A model generated the notes under the pieces. It ran no database searches. It saw nothing but the letters and a program-made list of their open reading frames with translations, and was not told the DNA's origin. The translations under genes were made by a program, and so were the position numbers. A stretch of 64,000 nucleotides of DNA from Ignelater luminosus (taxonomy: Eukaryota > Arthropoda > Insecta > Coleoptera > Elateridae), in contig VTPC01090583.1 in NCBI GenBank assembly GCA_011009095.1, forward strand, positions 140,449 to 204,448, given 5' to 3'. Below are positions 22,296 through 33,494 of this stretch, in pieces. Every line of letters starts with the position of its first letter. Positions within the stretch are counted from its first letter, which is position 1.

Positions 22296-23860
22296 TCTTG
22301 CTTCTTCTTCTACGTCAGCCTTGTATCCTCCACTACTGGACATAGGCCTCTTCTAAAATCTTCCATGTTTTTCTATTTCGGGCTTGTCGCATCTATCGTC
22401 TCCCCACACATTTTATTATACCGTCCAACCATCGCTTTTGGGGCCTCCCTAAACTTCTTCTTGATATCCGTGGTCTCCATTGTATCGGCGTCCAGCGATC
22501 TGTTTCTTGACTCGCTATATGTACCACCCATTGCCACTTCAGTCTTGCGATACGCTCGACAACGTCAGTTATCTTTGTTCTTCTTCGTATCTCGGTGTTC
22601 GGTAATTTGTCTCTTGGTGTAATATTTAGCATGGCTCTTTGAGTAACTTTTAATTTTTCTGTACTCTTCTTTATCGGAGCCATGGTTTCAATTCCAGATA
22701 GCGACAGGCAGAATGCAAGAGTCATACAAGTTTCTTATGGTTGCCCATGTCAACCCTATTTGGCGTTTTATTTCAGTTGTTTGATTTTCCTTCGCGATTT
22801 TGATGCTGTGTCTCAGGTATATGTATTCGCTGACTGTTTCTATCGTATTACCCTCTATTTCGATTTCTAATGGACTGTTAATCATTATTTTTTTTGCTGA
22901 AGTTCATTCTTAAACCTACTTGTTTTTATGTTTCATTAAATTGTTCCAATATGGTTTTAAGCTTCTCTATGCTGCTGCTGATTAAGACGATTTAATTAGC
23001 CAATCTTAGATGGTTAGGGTGCGAGCCGTTTACATTTATGCCCATGTTTTCCCAAGATAGTCTTTTGATCACGTCTTCTAATGCTAACGCGAATAGCTTG
23101 GGAGAAATAGTGTCGCTTTGACGAGCACTTTCTTCATTTGTATTTTGTCAGTTTTGAGGTCTTCTTTGATTTAAAAGTGAAATTTGGCGTTGTCCTAGAT
23201 GTTTTTTATAATACTGGAGTATCGGGTGTCTACTGGAGCGTTGTCTACTGCCGAAAGTACTGCTCATGCTTCAACCGTATCAAATACTTTTTGATAGTCC
23301 TTGAAGCCGAAGTGTATTGGGATGTTATACTCCGTTGTTTTTGAATGGTCATGCGGATGGTCTGTATTTGGTCAATGGTGCTCAAGCTTTTTCAAAATCC
23401 TGGCTGCTCAGGTGGTTGGTATGCATCCATTTTATTTGTTAGGCGATTTGTGAGAATTCTTGTAAAAAAGCTTGTGTATTCTTGTCACCTTTTTTAAAAA
23501 TAAGTACTACTTCCGCGTTTTGCCATGTTTTTGAAATATTCCCCTCATGTATGCATTTACTCAGTAGGACTACTAAACTTTCCTCTAGGAGCGTTTTCGT
23601 TTATTCATCTGTTTAAGTACCAGCTGGTGTATCTCCTAATCCCACATTTAGTACAGATTTTGGTACAGTATCTGATTTTTCTGATGTTGATTTATACAGG
23701 TTTGTGTAGAATGTTTGTATTTCGCGTCTGACATCATCCTCATTCGATACAGTTTCGTGGGCGTTTTTTATTTTCGTGATTTCCATTTTACATGTGGACA
23801 GTTTTTGATCTTAGTATTTTTATCTGTTTGTTGTTTCCTATAGTTTCCTAAATTTGTTTT
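22296..23860 (-). mobile_element. RTE-like LINE, RT to C-terminus
   Basis: The reverse strand reads a nearly complete RT in order, broken by shifts. It starts with NEDDVRREIQTFYTNLYKST (about 23690-23750) and SKTWQNAEVVLIFKKGDK (about 23480-23535, the W-x-x-x-x-VILIFKKGDK motif). Then follow PPEQPGF, GFKDYQKVFDTVEA (about 23245-23310, the V-x-FVDYEKAFDTV motif with the first catalytic aspartate lost), and a segment matching L-x-HLRFADDIVLIS in which the FADD box itself is destroyed (about 22975-23040). The C-terminal half is open for 65 codons (22688-22885) and 110 codons (22393-22725), with NQTTEIKRQIGLTWA, RAMLNITPRDK, ERIARLKWQW and GRPQKRW. The 3' end is near 22300. The endonuclease is not readable upstream. 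Confidence 0.88.
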
Positions 23861-25699
23861 CTGAACCAATGATATTGCTCAGGTTTATCGTGAGTTCTGA
23901 AATTTTATTTCTACCGCACTTAGGCATCTATGTAGTTTCTACTGTCACCTAACTCTATGGTTTTGTTATTTGTTTTCTGTTTATCTGGCTGCTTTTCGGA
24001 AACTTCTTCATTGTTAACTTGCTAGATAATTCTGATTTTTATCAATTCCTTGATATTTTCCATATTTCCTTCTCTGCGTATAAGTGTTTCATCTTCAAAT
24101 ATGTAGATTAAGCAGCTCGACTAAGTGCTGTTGCCGGCCTTTTAGTATTTACCTTAAGCATGTGTTGTAAAGAACATTGTATAAACATTACATAACTTGA
24201 TTTCGATTACCCGGCAGCATCGTATCAATTTTAAATTTACCATGCCCATCAGTTAATTTCTTCCTTCCGATATGTTTTCAAGGTTTTTGGTTTCATTGTC
24301 GCCCTCTATTGGCTTCAGTTCAGTGCATTTGGGAAGATTTGGTCTCCTTTGATTGACCCTCCTATTTACCCTCGTCGCTTCTGTAATAATCCTCAGCCAA
24401 ATTCAGTCAAAGTATTTTTCTAGAAATTTGATAATTCTTTTCTACTTTCTTTTCATTAAAATTACCGCCACGTTGGGTCTCTTGTGGTATAGAATTCTAA
24501 ACCAGAAACGAAAGTCGTGATCCATTAAGACACAGTTAGAATTCCCCATCAGCTTGTCATACAGCTTCCTCGTCCGAATTTTCGTACTTTTTCTTTGTTC
24601 GGCATATCACAATAAAACCCCAATTCTATTTTATAGGTTTAAAATCTCGATTGCATCTTTACCTTCTGGATCAGTGCATGAAAGCAATTCAGATTTTTGG
24701 CCACGTCTCGAGCGGAAACGTTGGGGTTTTAGAGACAACTGCACCGACTTATTCTTACGATCTGATTCCGACGTTCTCTTAGTAATCAAACGTTTCTTGA
24801 ACTTTTGAGTAACGTCTGTGACAATCAAGGTAGCAGCACGGTAAATCTAAATTTTCTATGTTCGATAATAATAATTTACACTTTGGTTACATCCTATCTT
24901 GTCTGGAAAAAATTTATTTTAACAGTTAAGCAACTACCTAGTGCCAACCAGTTCGTTTAGCGTTGTCCAGGTATGCATTTTGGAGCTGTAAGCAATTTTA
25001 AATGGGCTAATGTTTTCGTGTACAGACTTTATACAATTATTGTCGGACCCAATGCCCAAATGTAATGGGAAGAGTTATCTTATCTACCATGATATTGTGT
25101 GGTAGTGTAGCATTCAGGCTAACTGGTTTAATTTTACTTTTACCCTTCGTTTGTTTCATTGTTACCAACAAAATGTGGTTTTACACAGTGACAAAACAAT
25201 TTTCTGGAGATCAAGTGGACTGAATCTGAAGGTACAGATGGTTTAGTTCCTTGAAGATGGTAATCATAACTCAAGGAATTCTTAAAATTGTAACAGGGGT
25301 AATCTCAGTTTGTACACATCTATCCTAAATACATTTCGACAACAAGTTTGCGGAAAGGGACTTTATTCCATTGCTGGGAACACTGCTTTATGTACTGCAA
25401 TTTAAGTCAGTGTATTGCTTGGTCATCGTATTACACAAGGTTTTTACTGTATGTAAAGAATGGAAGGAAATATTTTAATGGAACAAAGAGTTAACATTTA
25501 TGAAAACTCCACAATTGTTTATATAAGTGTAGCAGGTAGTTTCAAGAAAGCAGAAAAGATGTTAGAGATGATTCGCATGTCATAACATTCAGATAATTTA
25601 AGAGTTTATTTTATCTGACCATTGTACACGTATAACAACGAAAATTAGCGATCAACTGGGGAACAATAAATGTATGGTACGGCTACTTTTAAGGCGACA
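23861..25699. other. Unassigned stretch upstream of the RTE-like LINE
   Basis: The first few hundred bases may be the decayed endonuclease-RT linker of the LINE. A lysine- and arginine-rich reverse frame of 65 codons lies at 24631-24828, with an 84-codon frame on the other strand. I recognise no domain. From 24830 on nothing is seen. Confidence 0.3.
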
Positions 25700-25980
25700 A
25701 GTCGTGGATTTTTGAGTTCGACCTTAAAGCTAGGAAACAGAGTTGCCAAATGAAAAGAAGAAGTCGAAGCAAGACTGAAAAGAGCTCGAAGAGTTTGATA
25801 AAAATTCAAATTAATAAATTCTTTCTTGCAATTATTTTTGCATTTTTATATTGACGTATTGAGAAGATAGGACTATGGAAGAACATTGGTGGATTCTGCA
25901 TCACGACAATGCACTTGTTCATGCTGTACATGATTTCACTGGTAAAACTTTTATGATAGACGATAGTACATGACCATCCA
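25700..25980 (+). mobile_element. Mariner transposase fragment
   Basis: The forward strand reads WIFEFDLKARKQSCQMKRRS (25704-25763), matching W-x-x-x-YDPETKRQS-x-x-W just after the DETW box of mariner transposases, and then a lysine/serine-rich run like PKKARMSKSKVKTM. After a divergent or deleted stretch comes WWILHHDNALVHAVHDF (25888-25938), the HHDNAPSHTA motif with the second catalytic aspartate (HHDNA). The first half of the domain and all of the N-terminus are absent. This is a different mariner lineage from the copy at 14 kb, as the residues after the box differ. Confidence 0.65.
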
Positions 25981-25989
25981 CTTTATTCA

Positions 25990-26285
25990 TCTTTGTGACT
26001 TTTTCTTCTTCTTTTATCGTAGACTTAGAGTCTGTTTCTCTTCGCACTTTCATTATGGTGTGTCGATGGAGGATGATTGCCAGCTTTCCATCTATCTTTT
26101 TCTCGGTTTTACTGCATTCCTTTTTCCTTAAGTTATCTTATCTCTCGCTATTTTAATTAATCTATCGTCATTGGCTCCGATGACATGTTCATTCCATTTT
26201 TTTCTTCTTTGTTTCACAAACCGAGCAATATCGGTTATTTTGCATTGTTCTCTCATGTGTTCATTTGTTACTCGGTCTGCTTTAT
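25990..26285 (-). mobile_element. LINE 3' end fragment
   Basis: On the reverse strand, in one largely open frame, come TNEHMREQCKITDIARFVKQ, RRKKWNEHVIGANDDR, LIKIARDK and a decayed GKRNAVKPRKRWM. This matches the C-terminal tail of RTE/CR1-type LINE polyproteins (R-x-EQCKV-x-DI, RR-x-WN-EHI-x-RM, GRP-x-KRW). It lacks any RT core. Its 3' flank ends at 25985, and the CAGGGTG-type element starts just on its 5' side at 26290, so that insertion probably separated it from an upstream part. Confidence 0.6.
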
Positions 26286-26289
26286 ATGC

Positions 26290-26635
26290 AGGGTGTTTTA
26301 AAATGTAAGATATACAAGGTTAAATGGGCAAACGATTTGCTCATGAAGAGTACATATTGAAACAGTTGCCCAACCAGACCGATTTCTCATAGCCTACCAG
26401 ATATTAAGAAACAATAGATTTCTTCCGAAATCTTAAAATCACTTTCTTTTGAAAATCGCTGAAGGTACGAAAAATCATAAAGGAGCAACTTGTAGAGTCT
26501 TATACGTATAATATGATAACTATCCCCAAACGATTGTCAACTGTTTTACATCCGAGATATAGCATATAGTTGATAGTTTTTCAATGTAATGAAATCTTTG
26601 CATGATTCCGGGTATGGGGTTATTCCCAGTTCGGG
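26290..26635. repeat. Non-autonomous element with a CAGGGTG-type end
   Basis: At 26291 the sequence CAGGGTGTTTTAAAATG matches the terminus type seen inverted at 51196-51217 and, in shorter form, at 55240-55255. The internal sequence is not coding. It lies between a LINE 3' tail and a LINE endonuclease segment, both on the reverse strand, as expected for an insertion into a LINE or at a boundary. The opposite terminus is not recognisable, so the right-hand limit is inferred from where the LINE endonuclease resumes. Confidence 0.4.
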
Positions 26636-27075
26636 CGTTTATATTTGCTGGGTTGACGGTATCATACTGAGTTTAGTTTGAAGTTCTTCATAGAAGTATT
26701 TTTTTTCTTGCTGTGGTTTTGTTATATCTGAAGCATATGCACTGATGATGTGTATTTCTTTATTTTTGAGTTTAATGCATACTCTTACAATCTGATCACT
26801 GGTATAACGGATGTCTTTTATTTGATCGTGAAACCTATTAAGTATAAGTATCCGTACTCCCAATTCTGCTCTTTCGTCTTTTCGTTTGCCGCTATACATG
26901 AAGATATAGTTGTTAATTAATTGCATTTCTTTTCCTCCCCCATTTTTTTTTGTTTTGGAGATACTACAAATATCAATTTTCGTCTCGTTAAGTTTTATTA
27001 GGACGTCCTGACTTTTGCTATTCCAGGTTTGGATATTCCATGCAGTTATCCTTAGTACTTTTGCTTTGTATTGTT
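26636..27075 (-). mobile_element. RTE-like LINE endonuclease domain, N-terminal half
   Basis: The reverse strand opens with ITAWNIQTWNSKSQDVLIKL (about 27000-27058), the WN-x-RTL motif of the apurinic-type endonuclease, and then KIDICSISKTKK, where the catalytic glutamate of SETK is replaced by lysine or shifted. A 95-codon frame (26639-26926) gives YIFMYSGKRKDERAELGVRI and IHIISAYASD, matching Y-x-x-YSG-x-x-x-x-RA-x-xGVGIL and ISIIG-YAP. The frame stops before the GDFNA motif. This enzyme nicks target DNA to start reverse transcription. The segment ends at the CAGGGTG-type element. Confidence 0.8.
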
Positions 27076-27192
27076 TTTTTTCTTTATTCTCTTCCTTTTT
27101 TTCTCACCGGATAGTTACAGTTACATCAGTCTTGGTTCCGAGGCTTAGTGCAGTTCTGAGAGCGAATTCCTGTTTTCCGACAGGTAGAGTGT

Positions 27193-27425
27193 TATAGTTT
27201 GTCTTACGACCAGATAGAGTAACGCCCCTTGAAGAGCGGGCAGTTTGAAAGACATTTCCTGATTGGTGAGTCAGCTTCACACCAGCAAACAGAATGTAAC
27301 AGCGCCAGCGCAATTTCAAATTTGCGGTAAATCAGTAGTTCTTTAATTAAGTGTAAAACGGGCTGCTGTAACCTAGCTCCTCCCATAATAATGTATTACT
27401 CTATCTGGTCGTGGGACAGACTATA
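27193..27425. mobile_element. Small MITE with 30-bp terminal inverted repeats
   Basis: The left end (27193-27222) and the reverse complement of the right end (27396-27425) agree at 27 of 30 positions. The shared core is ACGACCAGATAGAGTAA. The unit is 233 bp and non-coding, and the outermost bases are TATA on both sides, which fits a TA target duplication of a Tc1/mariner-type or similar family. It lies in the leader of the reverse-strand LINE. No related transposase is seen in the window. Confidence 0.75.
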
Positions 27426-27560
27426 GTCTGACGGGCCAACCCTCTTTCTTTACCCGTGCTTGGGACCGGCAGTGACATCAGATGAGCTACTCAATCCACC
27501 CACCTTCAGTCACAGACGGAGTTGGATTTTCTCAGTTTCCCTAATTACAAAGTCATGCAG
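27426..27560 (-). other. LINE leader-type sequence with a recurring motif
   Basis: The stretch at 27439-27471 contains CTTTCTTTACCCGTGCTTGG followed by GACCGGC. A related stretch (CAACCGGGCTCAGGACCGGC) lies at 33562-33581 next to another LINE, in the same forward orientation although the LINEs have opposite strands. From memory such a motif accompanies insect LINE boundaries, so I read it as part of a LINE end or leader. Its exact role is unknown. Confidence 0.35.
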
Positions 27561-30339
27561 GGAATCCATTATGATGATGTAGCAGTTATTCAAAGGGAAT
27601 TGGCTTTTTGGCTTTTAATGAGAATACCGGTTGCCTTTCTGCTTTCAATATTTTTTATTTGGATAGGAATGATATTCGTGATAAAACACAATCAGTAGAA
27701 CATTTGGTATAGACGTCCCGCGTATTAATTGTTTATACAAAATCCGCAACAAGAGAATTTTAGGAAACTTACTGTATCAACCAAAAGTTGATAGAAAAGT
27801 ACTTTGCTTGTCTCGAAAAATTCTTGTCCATCAGAGAGACTTTTTCAATCCCATTCTACTCTCGCATGCTCTTGGTTGCAAACGTGTTGTCACCTAAGTA
27901 AACGTCAGAGCTATTATGTACTCTTTTCCAACTAGAATCTTTAATATTTTAGACATCCATAGCCACATTTCGTGACGAGTTATAGCATGCTTTGCTAGCG
28001 CATACTTTACCAGACAAGTTCACTAATTTCTGTATAGGTCGATACTCATAACTTTAACGGGAGCAATAAAGAGAGTTGCTTGCAATCTAAAGTCATCCAC
28101 AATTTATATAATTGCTCTGACTGAAACGCTACATCTTTCAGAACTGATTTTTAGACATGTTAGGTTTTCGCCGATAGATTTGTGCTTTGAATTTCTACTT
28201 CGCGTCTCGAGTGTGTAACTTTTCGATCCTCTTCTGTACTGTTTTTCGGATGAAAACCATTTCGAAAACTGCTTATAACAAGAGCAAGTTGTCATGATCT
28301 ATTTTGCGTCCCTGTTGAAACATATTTGAAAGAATTTCGATTTGAAGTTTATTGTCGTGCGATATTCACAGATGGTATGTGAATAATTCTAGAAAATCAC
28401 TAAATTGTTTATGGTTTTACAGGCGCGGAGATTTTGGAGTAAATAACTAAAGCATTTAACCTACACAACTGTCATCCAAGGAAATGCTAGTCTACTTTTC
28501 TTTTATTTTAGAATTTTATAATGTTATAGTAAGCATCTACGCAGAAAATGTTGGTAGTACAGCACTGTGTTGTGACATACCGGTTAAGTAACAGTTTAAA
28601 GTTTGATATACTGCATTTACTTCTGATGGGAGAAAATTCTGAACAGAAAGTAAAGAGAATAGTTGAGGCAACAGAAGAATTTACGATTCGGTCGAGTTTG
28701 CATATTTTACACTTTAAAGAAGCCAACTGTTTTTTTTTGTTTTGAATTCTGATCGATACTTAACCTTTGGTTTGCATCACAGCATTTGTATCAAAATTCT
28801 AGTTGCTAGGCGAGACATCAAGACGTATCCAACGAATTAAACAATCTGTTTAGGGTTTGCAATGAACGCAGAGGAACTTACCTTAACAGTTTAGCATAAA
28901 GCAGTAGCCACTAAAACATTCAAAGACAAAATTAACAAAATTTGCTTTAATTTCTTTATTAAATTAAGACTAATTATAGTTAAATGATTTAATGCAAGAA
29001 TATAATTATCTATACTTAGCTAAACTTGTAGTAATTCCACCTTTAGTCGTGTCATGAGAGTTTGGCTTCAGTTCTTCTGAAATTTGTTGCTGTTCTATTG
29101 CCTCTTTTTTAAATCTGTAACCCACAGGTTTTTTTCGATTTATTGTCTAGCTCTAGACTGTCTTTCCGCAATCATCTTTGGCTATTACAAAACTGCTGAA
29201 GATATAGCTACAGTGAATTGTAAATTTCTAGGTTTTTTCTATCAAGCCTTTTTTTGAAATAATTAAAAACTTTATTATAATTCATAATCAAATATAGTCT
29301 CTACATACATTCTAGCTAACATTTTCTGAAAATTAATTCTTAAACAACTTATCATATAAAAACGAAAGGAAAAATGTCTAATTTCCTCGTTTACTTTATT
29401 GCCCATTTTAATTATTTTTCAAACGTTTTCAATAATAGCTAGAGCAGAGTTATTAAACTGCTGGAGGTCCTTATATTAAATTCAAACTTAACCCAAATAC
29501 TTGTTAAACGTTTATGTAGTGCGTGTTAATTTCCATTTCGGTTGCATGATATTCAGTTTGTTAGATACAATTTACTTCAAGTTTCAACTTCTTAATGTAA
29601 TCACTTGAAACAGTTATGAAACATTTAATGTGCTTACGTAAAATAATGAAGTAAATAACATAAAGAGTTAATATTTTCGTCTGTATAAAAACCATAAATT
29701 AATTTTATTTTCCGTAAGCATCCACATGCCCTGAATTTCACAAAACCCGCATTTTAGTACGTAATACCTACAACATTCCTAAATTAAATTCGAGTTAGTA
29801 TTTTTATTTTATATTTAATATCTACGGGAAAATTTTTATGGTTCCTTTTTATTTAAATATTATGTAAGGTTTGATTTTTATTAAATGAAGTTGTAAGAGG
29901 ATTCTTGAAACAGACTTGAAAGTGTAAAAAATTTGTTTATACAGAGAGATACAAATTTTAACAAAAGACATTTCTTTTATATTTTGTAGAAAAAATTTGA
30001 ATCTGGAAAATACATCAAAAGGTTTTTCCTTGTCGCTTTTCTGCGATGTTGCTAAGAGTCAGATGTCAACTTTTCTAAAGCAAATATTAAAATTATCTCG
30101 AGGGACAAATAAATAAGACAAGAAAAGGTAATCAAAATGAACATATTTTAATAATCATTTTTAAAGGTTTATTCTCTTTCCAGTGTTTGAAATTCTAAAA
30201 GTTTGCTGGATAAAGAGAATTATAAATTGGATGTCGAATTTTTCATTTTTGTTGTGTCATGATTCTAAATAAAATAAATCTGGAGCAAGCTAGTTAACTC
30301 ATTTCAAAAGTGTTAATTTTAAGCTGCAGAAGATCAATC
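27561..30339. other. 2.8 kb stretch with two small unassigned frames
   Basis: A reverse frame of 63 codons (28104-28295) is rich in serine and basic residues, and a forward 65-codon frame (28548-28745) includes GENSEQKVKRIVEATEEF. Neither carries a known domain. From 28900 to 30340 the sequence is AT-rich with nothing recognised. Confidence 0.3.
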
Positions 30340-31040
30340 GTATACAAACATGGTATCTAAGTGAAACGAAATTCGCTTTGAAGGGACTGATTTGAATTTT
30401 CCAGAAAGCGGCAAAGCGTTTAATTTGAAATCTGAAAAGTTTGCGGGAAGTATTAATTTATCGCCGTATGCAACTTCACAGGGAACATGCAAGCACATCT
30501 AAGGCATGCAAAACGTATCTGAAAATGTAACATTACATAAAACGGAAAACTTATTGCTTATCGAATATTTCCCGAACCAACTTTCAAATTATATTTGTCC
30601 TTTTTACGCTGCGGCCCCTTTTACGTTGGTGGAAACGAATAAGTCTACTGATTTGTTGTTATATCTAACGTTTAAAATTACCTCTACACCACCCCTTTTA
30701 AACGTCGCGATTTGAGATATTCTTCAAAGGTGTCCCGCTCTGGCAAATCGCTTTGACGCTTCCAAAATTGATTCTTTTCAAAGACTTAGTGCAAATCCTA
30801 GGCAGAAAGACAGAGACGCGAAGACCACTCGCAGGGAGGAGGTCGTTTGTCACTGCTAAAGTATTTTGTCTCCTTTTTTGTCGCAGATGGGATGGGTTTT
30901 TCTTCGGAAAGAAAGGGTCCGTTCGTTGTTATTTGCTGGGTGTCGAAGTTCGCACGGCAAAACCGATTATCCGTTAGATGAAACAATGCCGACTCGCACA
31001 AACAATATCTCACTAACGTTTTCCCCGAAATGAAGATCAG
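30340..31040. other. GC-elevated island, unassigned
   Basis: The stretch is less AT-rich than its surroundings, most clearly at 30790-31010, and open over 74 codons forward (30753-30977) and 71 codons reverse (30798-31013). No mobile-element motif, splice pattern or domain is clear. Conserved noncoding DNA, a host exon or an unknown repeat are all possible. Confidence 0.25.
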
Positions 31041-31849
31041 TAAAAACTAAATGAAGCAATTCAATACTCTGCTCCAACACACACGCTAAATAATGAATGA
31101 ACTCATGACGGATGACTTGCGTGACTGGCTCCTCGATTAATACTACCTATAACAACTTGTCTATGTCTTTACATTTCTTTGTGCTGTTTTCATTAATTTT
31201 TTTCCTTTCTCTCTCTACCGTTCTAGCTCCACGACTTTTTTAAACTTCTTTTATTTTAGGAAAATGGAAAAAAGGAAACGTTTTCGTTTTATATTGACGG
31301 CATTTTCGATGCCTTAAAAGTGTTAAATGTCAAATTAATTAGAACGAGAAACTGGAGCGACAAGTTCATTTATAAATAGGTAAAAAAAAGATGAAGGAAA
31401 CACTTGATTTATTGATGAAAATTTCATTTTTATGATGATTCGAATATTTTAGTAGCTCATTAAAAAATTATGACGTAAGCTTTTTAGTTTGTCATCGTTA
31501 CTTTTAAGATAACATGCAGCTATGATTTACAGATACAATAATTCAAAAGCCTTTTCCGTAAAATCTGAATCATCTTTTATAAAAAACTGCACAGGATTTG
31601 CTATCTCAAAAAAGCTCGACTGAATTGTACGCATACAAAGTACGTCTAAAACAAAGCAAACTTTAATGTGTTTTTTTTAAGAATGCATAATGGAACGTCA
31701 AAAGCATTTGGTGGGGTTGCACTTCCTCAACTTGGTAAAATATGAAAAAACCGGTAGCATAGGAACATGAAAAATAATTAGAGAAGAGAGAATTTAAAAT
31801 CATGAATTACAAACTATTTTAAATTTCATAGTAACGTAGAAATAAAAAT
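31041..31849. other. AT-rich stretch, nothing recognised
   Basis: No motif or repeat is seen. Confidence 0.4.
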
Positions 31850-32050
31850 TGCCCTTGGCAGAAAATAGCTTTCAAATTCAGATTAGGACTCCTATAGATC
31901 CAGGAAAGATAACTTCAAGTAATGTCTTGAAAACATCAAAGTTGTATGGGATTCCAAAAATACACAAAATCGACATTTCTTTCACCTTTTTGTCCTACGG
32001 CAAAAAACAAACTTGCCGTCTACTATCTAAAAGGCTACAAAGGGAAAGTT
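31850..32050 (+). mobile_element. Penelope-like element fragment
   Basis: The forward peptide SKLYGIPKIHKIDISFTFLS matches the LYGLPKIHKP-x-IPLRPIVS motif of Penelope-like RTs, followed by a decayed TYRLSKFLSK-type segment. Penelope-like elements encode an RT related to telomerase and usually a GIY-YIG endonuclease. Only about 200 bp are recognisable. The second, larger copy downstream has its own version of this motif, so this is a separate insertion. The copy is broken. Confidence 0.65.
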
Positions 32051-32939
32051 TCTTTTGTACATAAAAAAACTCCTAAATACCTTTCATTTGTTATTATATT
32101 CTATTATTTCTAGCTCTACAGGCCGAGGAACACTTTTCTCCTCTAGTCCTTTATTTTTAATCCTAAATTGCTAGTTCTTCTAGATCTCCTTCCAACGTAT
32201 TTAACCATTATTTTGCATCTACTAGCAGTCCTATTTTCGCTATTTCTTCTTAAAATATGTTTTACAGCATTCCAGTTTCTTAATCATTCTGCCCACCAGG
32301 TTTTCTTCTGGTATCCTTGTTTCCAGCTTCTATCCATCTGTTGCTTTTTCATAAAGCTGTTTTCTATTTTCTCCACTTTGCCTTCTAAATACTATTTTTC
32401 TTTTTGTCTGCGCACTTTTGCTGATGTTTTCTTTAATTTCTGCAATTAAATTATTTTTGCGTACTCTTTTGATTTCTCAACTTTTCTCCTTGTTTTCCAA
32501 TGAACTGCTTCCATGATTGTTTTTTCTAAACGGCTTTCTCTACTTCAGTGCCTTCTCGTATTTCTTCTAGTCTGCATCCGCTCCAAGATCATTTGTTAAC
32601 CCAGAAGATTTTTGATGAATTCTGATGTGACTTTTCCATTAGCGTAGTTATAGCTTGGAGCTTCGAATATCTATTTTTTCTTAAGACTCGACATTAGACT
32701 ATGTCATCTGTGGTCATATAAACCTTTACAAAACCGGTCATAATGTCTAGTGCAGACATTTGATTCTATTCTCCTTTGTTGAAGTACCCGTTTGATAAAA
32801 CTGGATTTGCTCAAACTGAACCTTACTAAATATACAAAAGTACAATCAAATAGATGTACTTTAACCCGGAAGAATGTATTTTGAGAAAACATCAAATCTT
32901 TATCACAAACTTCTAAAGGCGGGCGTAAAGCTAGTCAAA
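32051..32939. other. T-rich stretch, unassigned
   Basis: On the reverse strand the sequence at 32150-32620 is rich in lysine, glutamate and arginine codons, as in the linker between endonuclease and RT of LINEs, but no fixed motif is present. The remainder shows nothing. Confidence 0.3.
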
Positions 32940-33494
32940 CTAAAAACAGTCGAGTATCTTCGCTAGGCAAGACCCTCATCAAATTTCAAAGTCTCAAGTC
33001 AAACTCAGAGATCACCGTACTTTCAGTAGACAAAGATAATACCGCTGTAATCTTTGACAGATTAGTGAACTTACTTCTAGAAGATTTATTTAATCTCCAA
33101 GTTTGAACAGCAAATTACTTCGTTAATTAAGTTGTCTGGCATACCCCAGGAGTCCCAACACCAATTAATACCACGTGCATCAAAAATCCAGGGTTACATA
33201 GTCTTCCAAAAATACACAAAGCCGATATTCCTTTTTGGTCAATCGTGAACACAATAGCAGTTCCAATTTATTACAATTCGGCTGGCAAAGCAAAGCAAGC
33301 GAGCTGGCGACCTTTGTAAAAAAATACCTAACTTTAAAAAAATTCTCGGGAGCTGCTATGGGTTCCTTATTGTTACCTGTAGTTGCCAAGATCTTTATGG
33401 AATCTTTTGAGGCAATTGCTCTAGAAGCATCTGAGTACAAGTTTAAAGTAGATTTTGATTCGTGGACGACACATCTCGATGGTCTGTGTACTTG
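32940..33494 (+). mobile_element. Penelope-like element, RT part, upstream of a nested insertion
   Basis: Forward segments follow the Penelope RT order. First comes SEITVLSVDKDNTAVIFD (about 33006-33060, the I-x-x-ADKG-x-x-VV motif). Then GLHSLPKIHKADIPFWSIVN (33191-33250, the LPKIHKP motif) and SGAAMGSLLLPVVAKIFMES (about 33349-33408, the G-x-AMGSPLSP-x-x-A motif). A FVDDT-type catalytic box lies at 33462-33476. The reading then meets LINE-related sequence, and the element resumes at 35584. It is broken and looks old. Confidence 0.85.

Noticed and set aside
22290-22622. 110-codon forward hydrophobic frame
   Set aside because: It is the complement of the C-terminal end of the reverse-strand RTE-like LINE.
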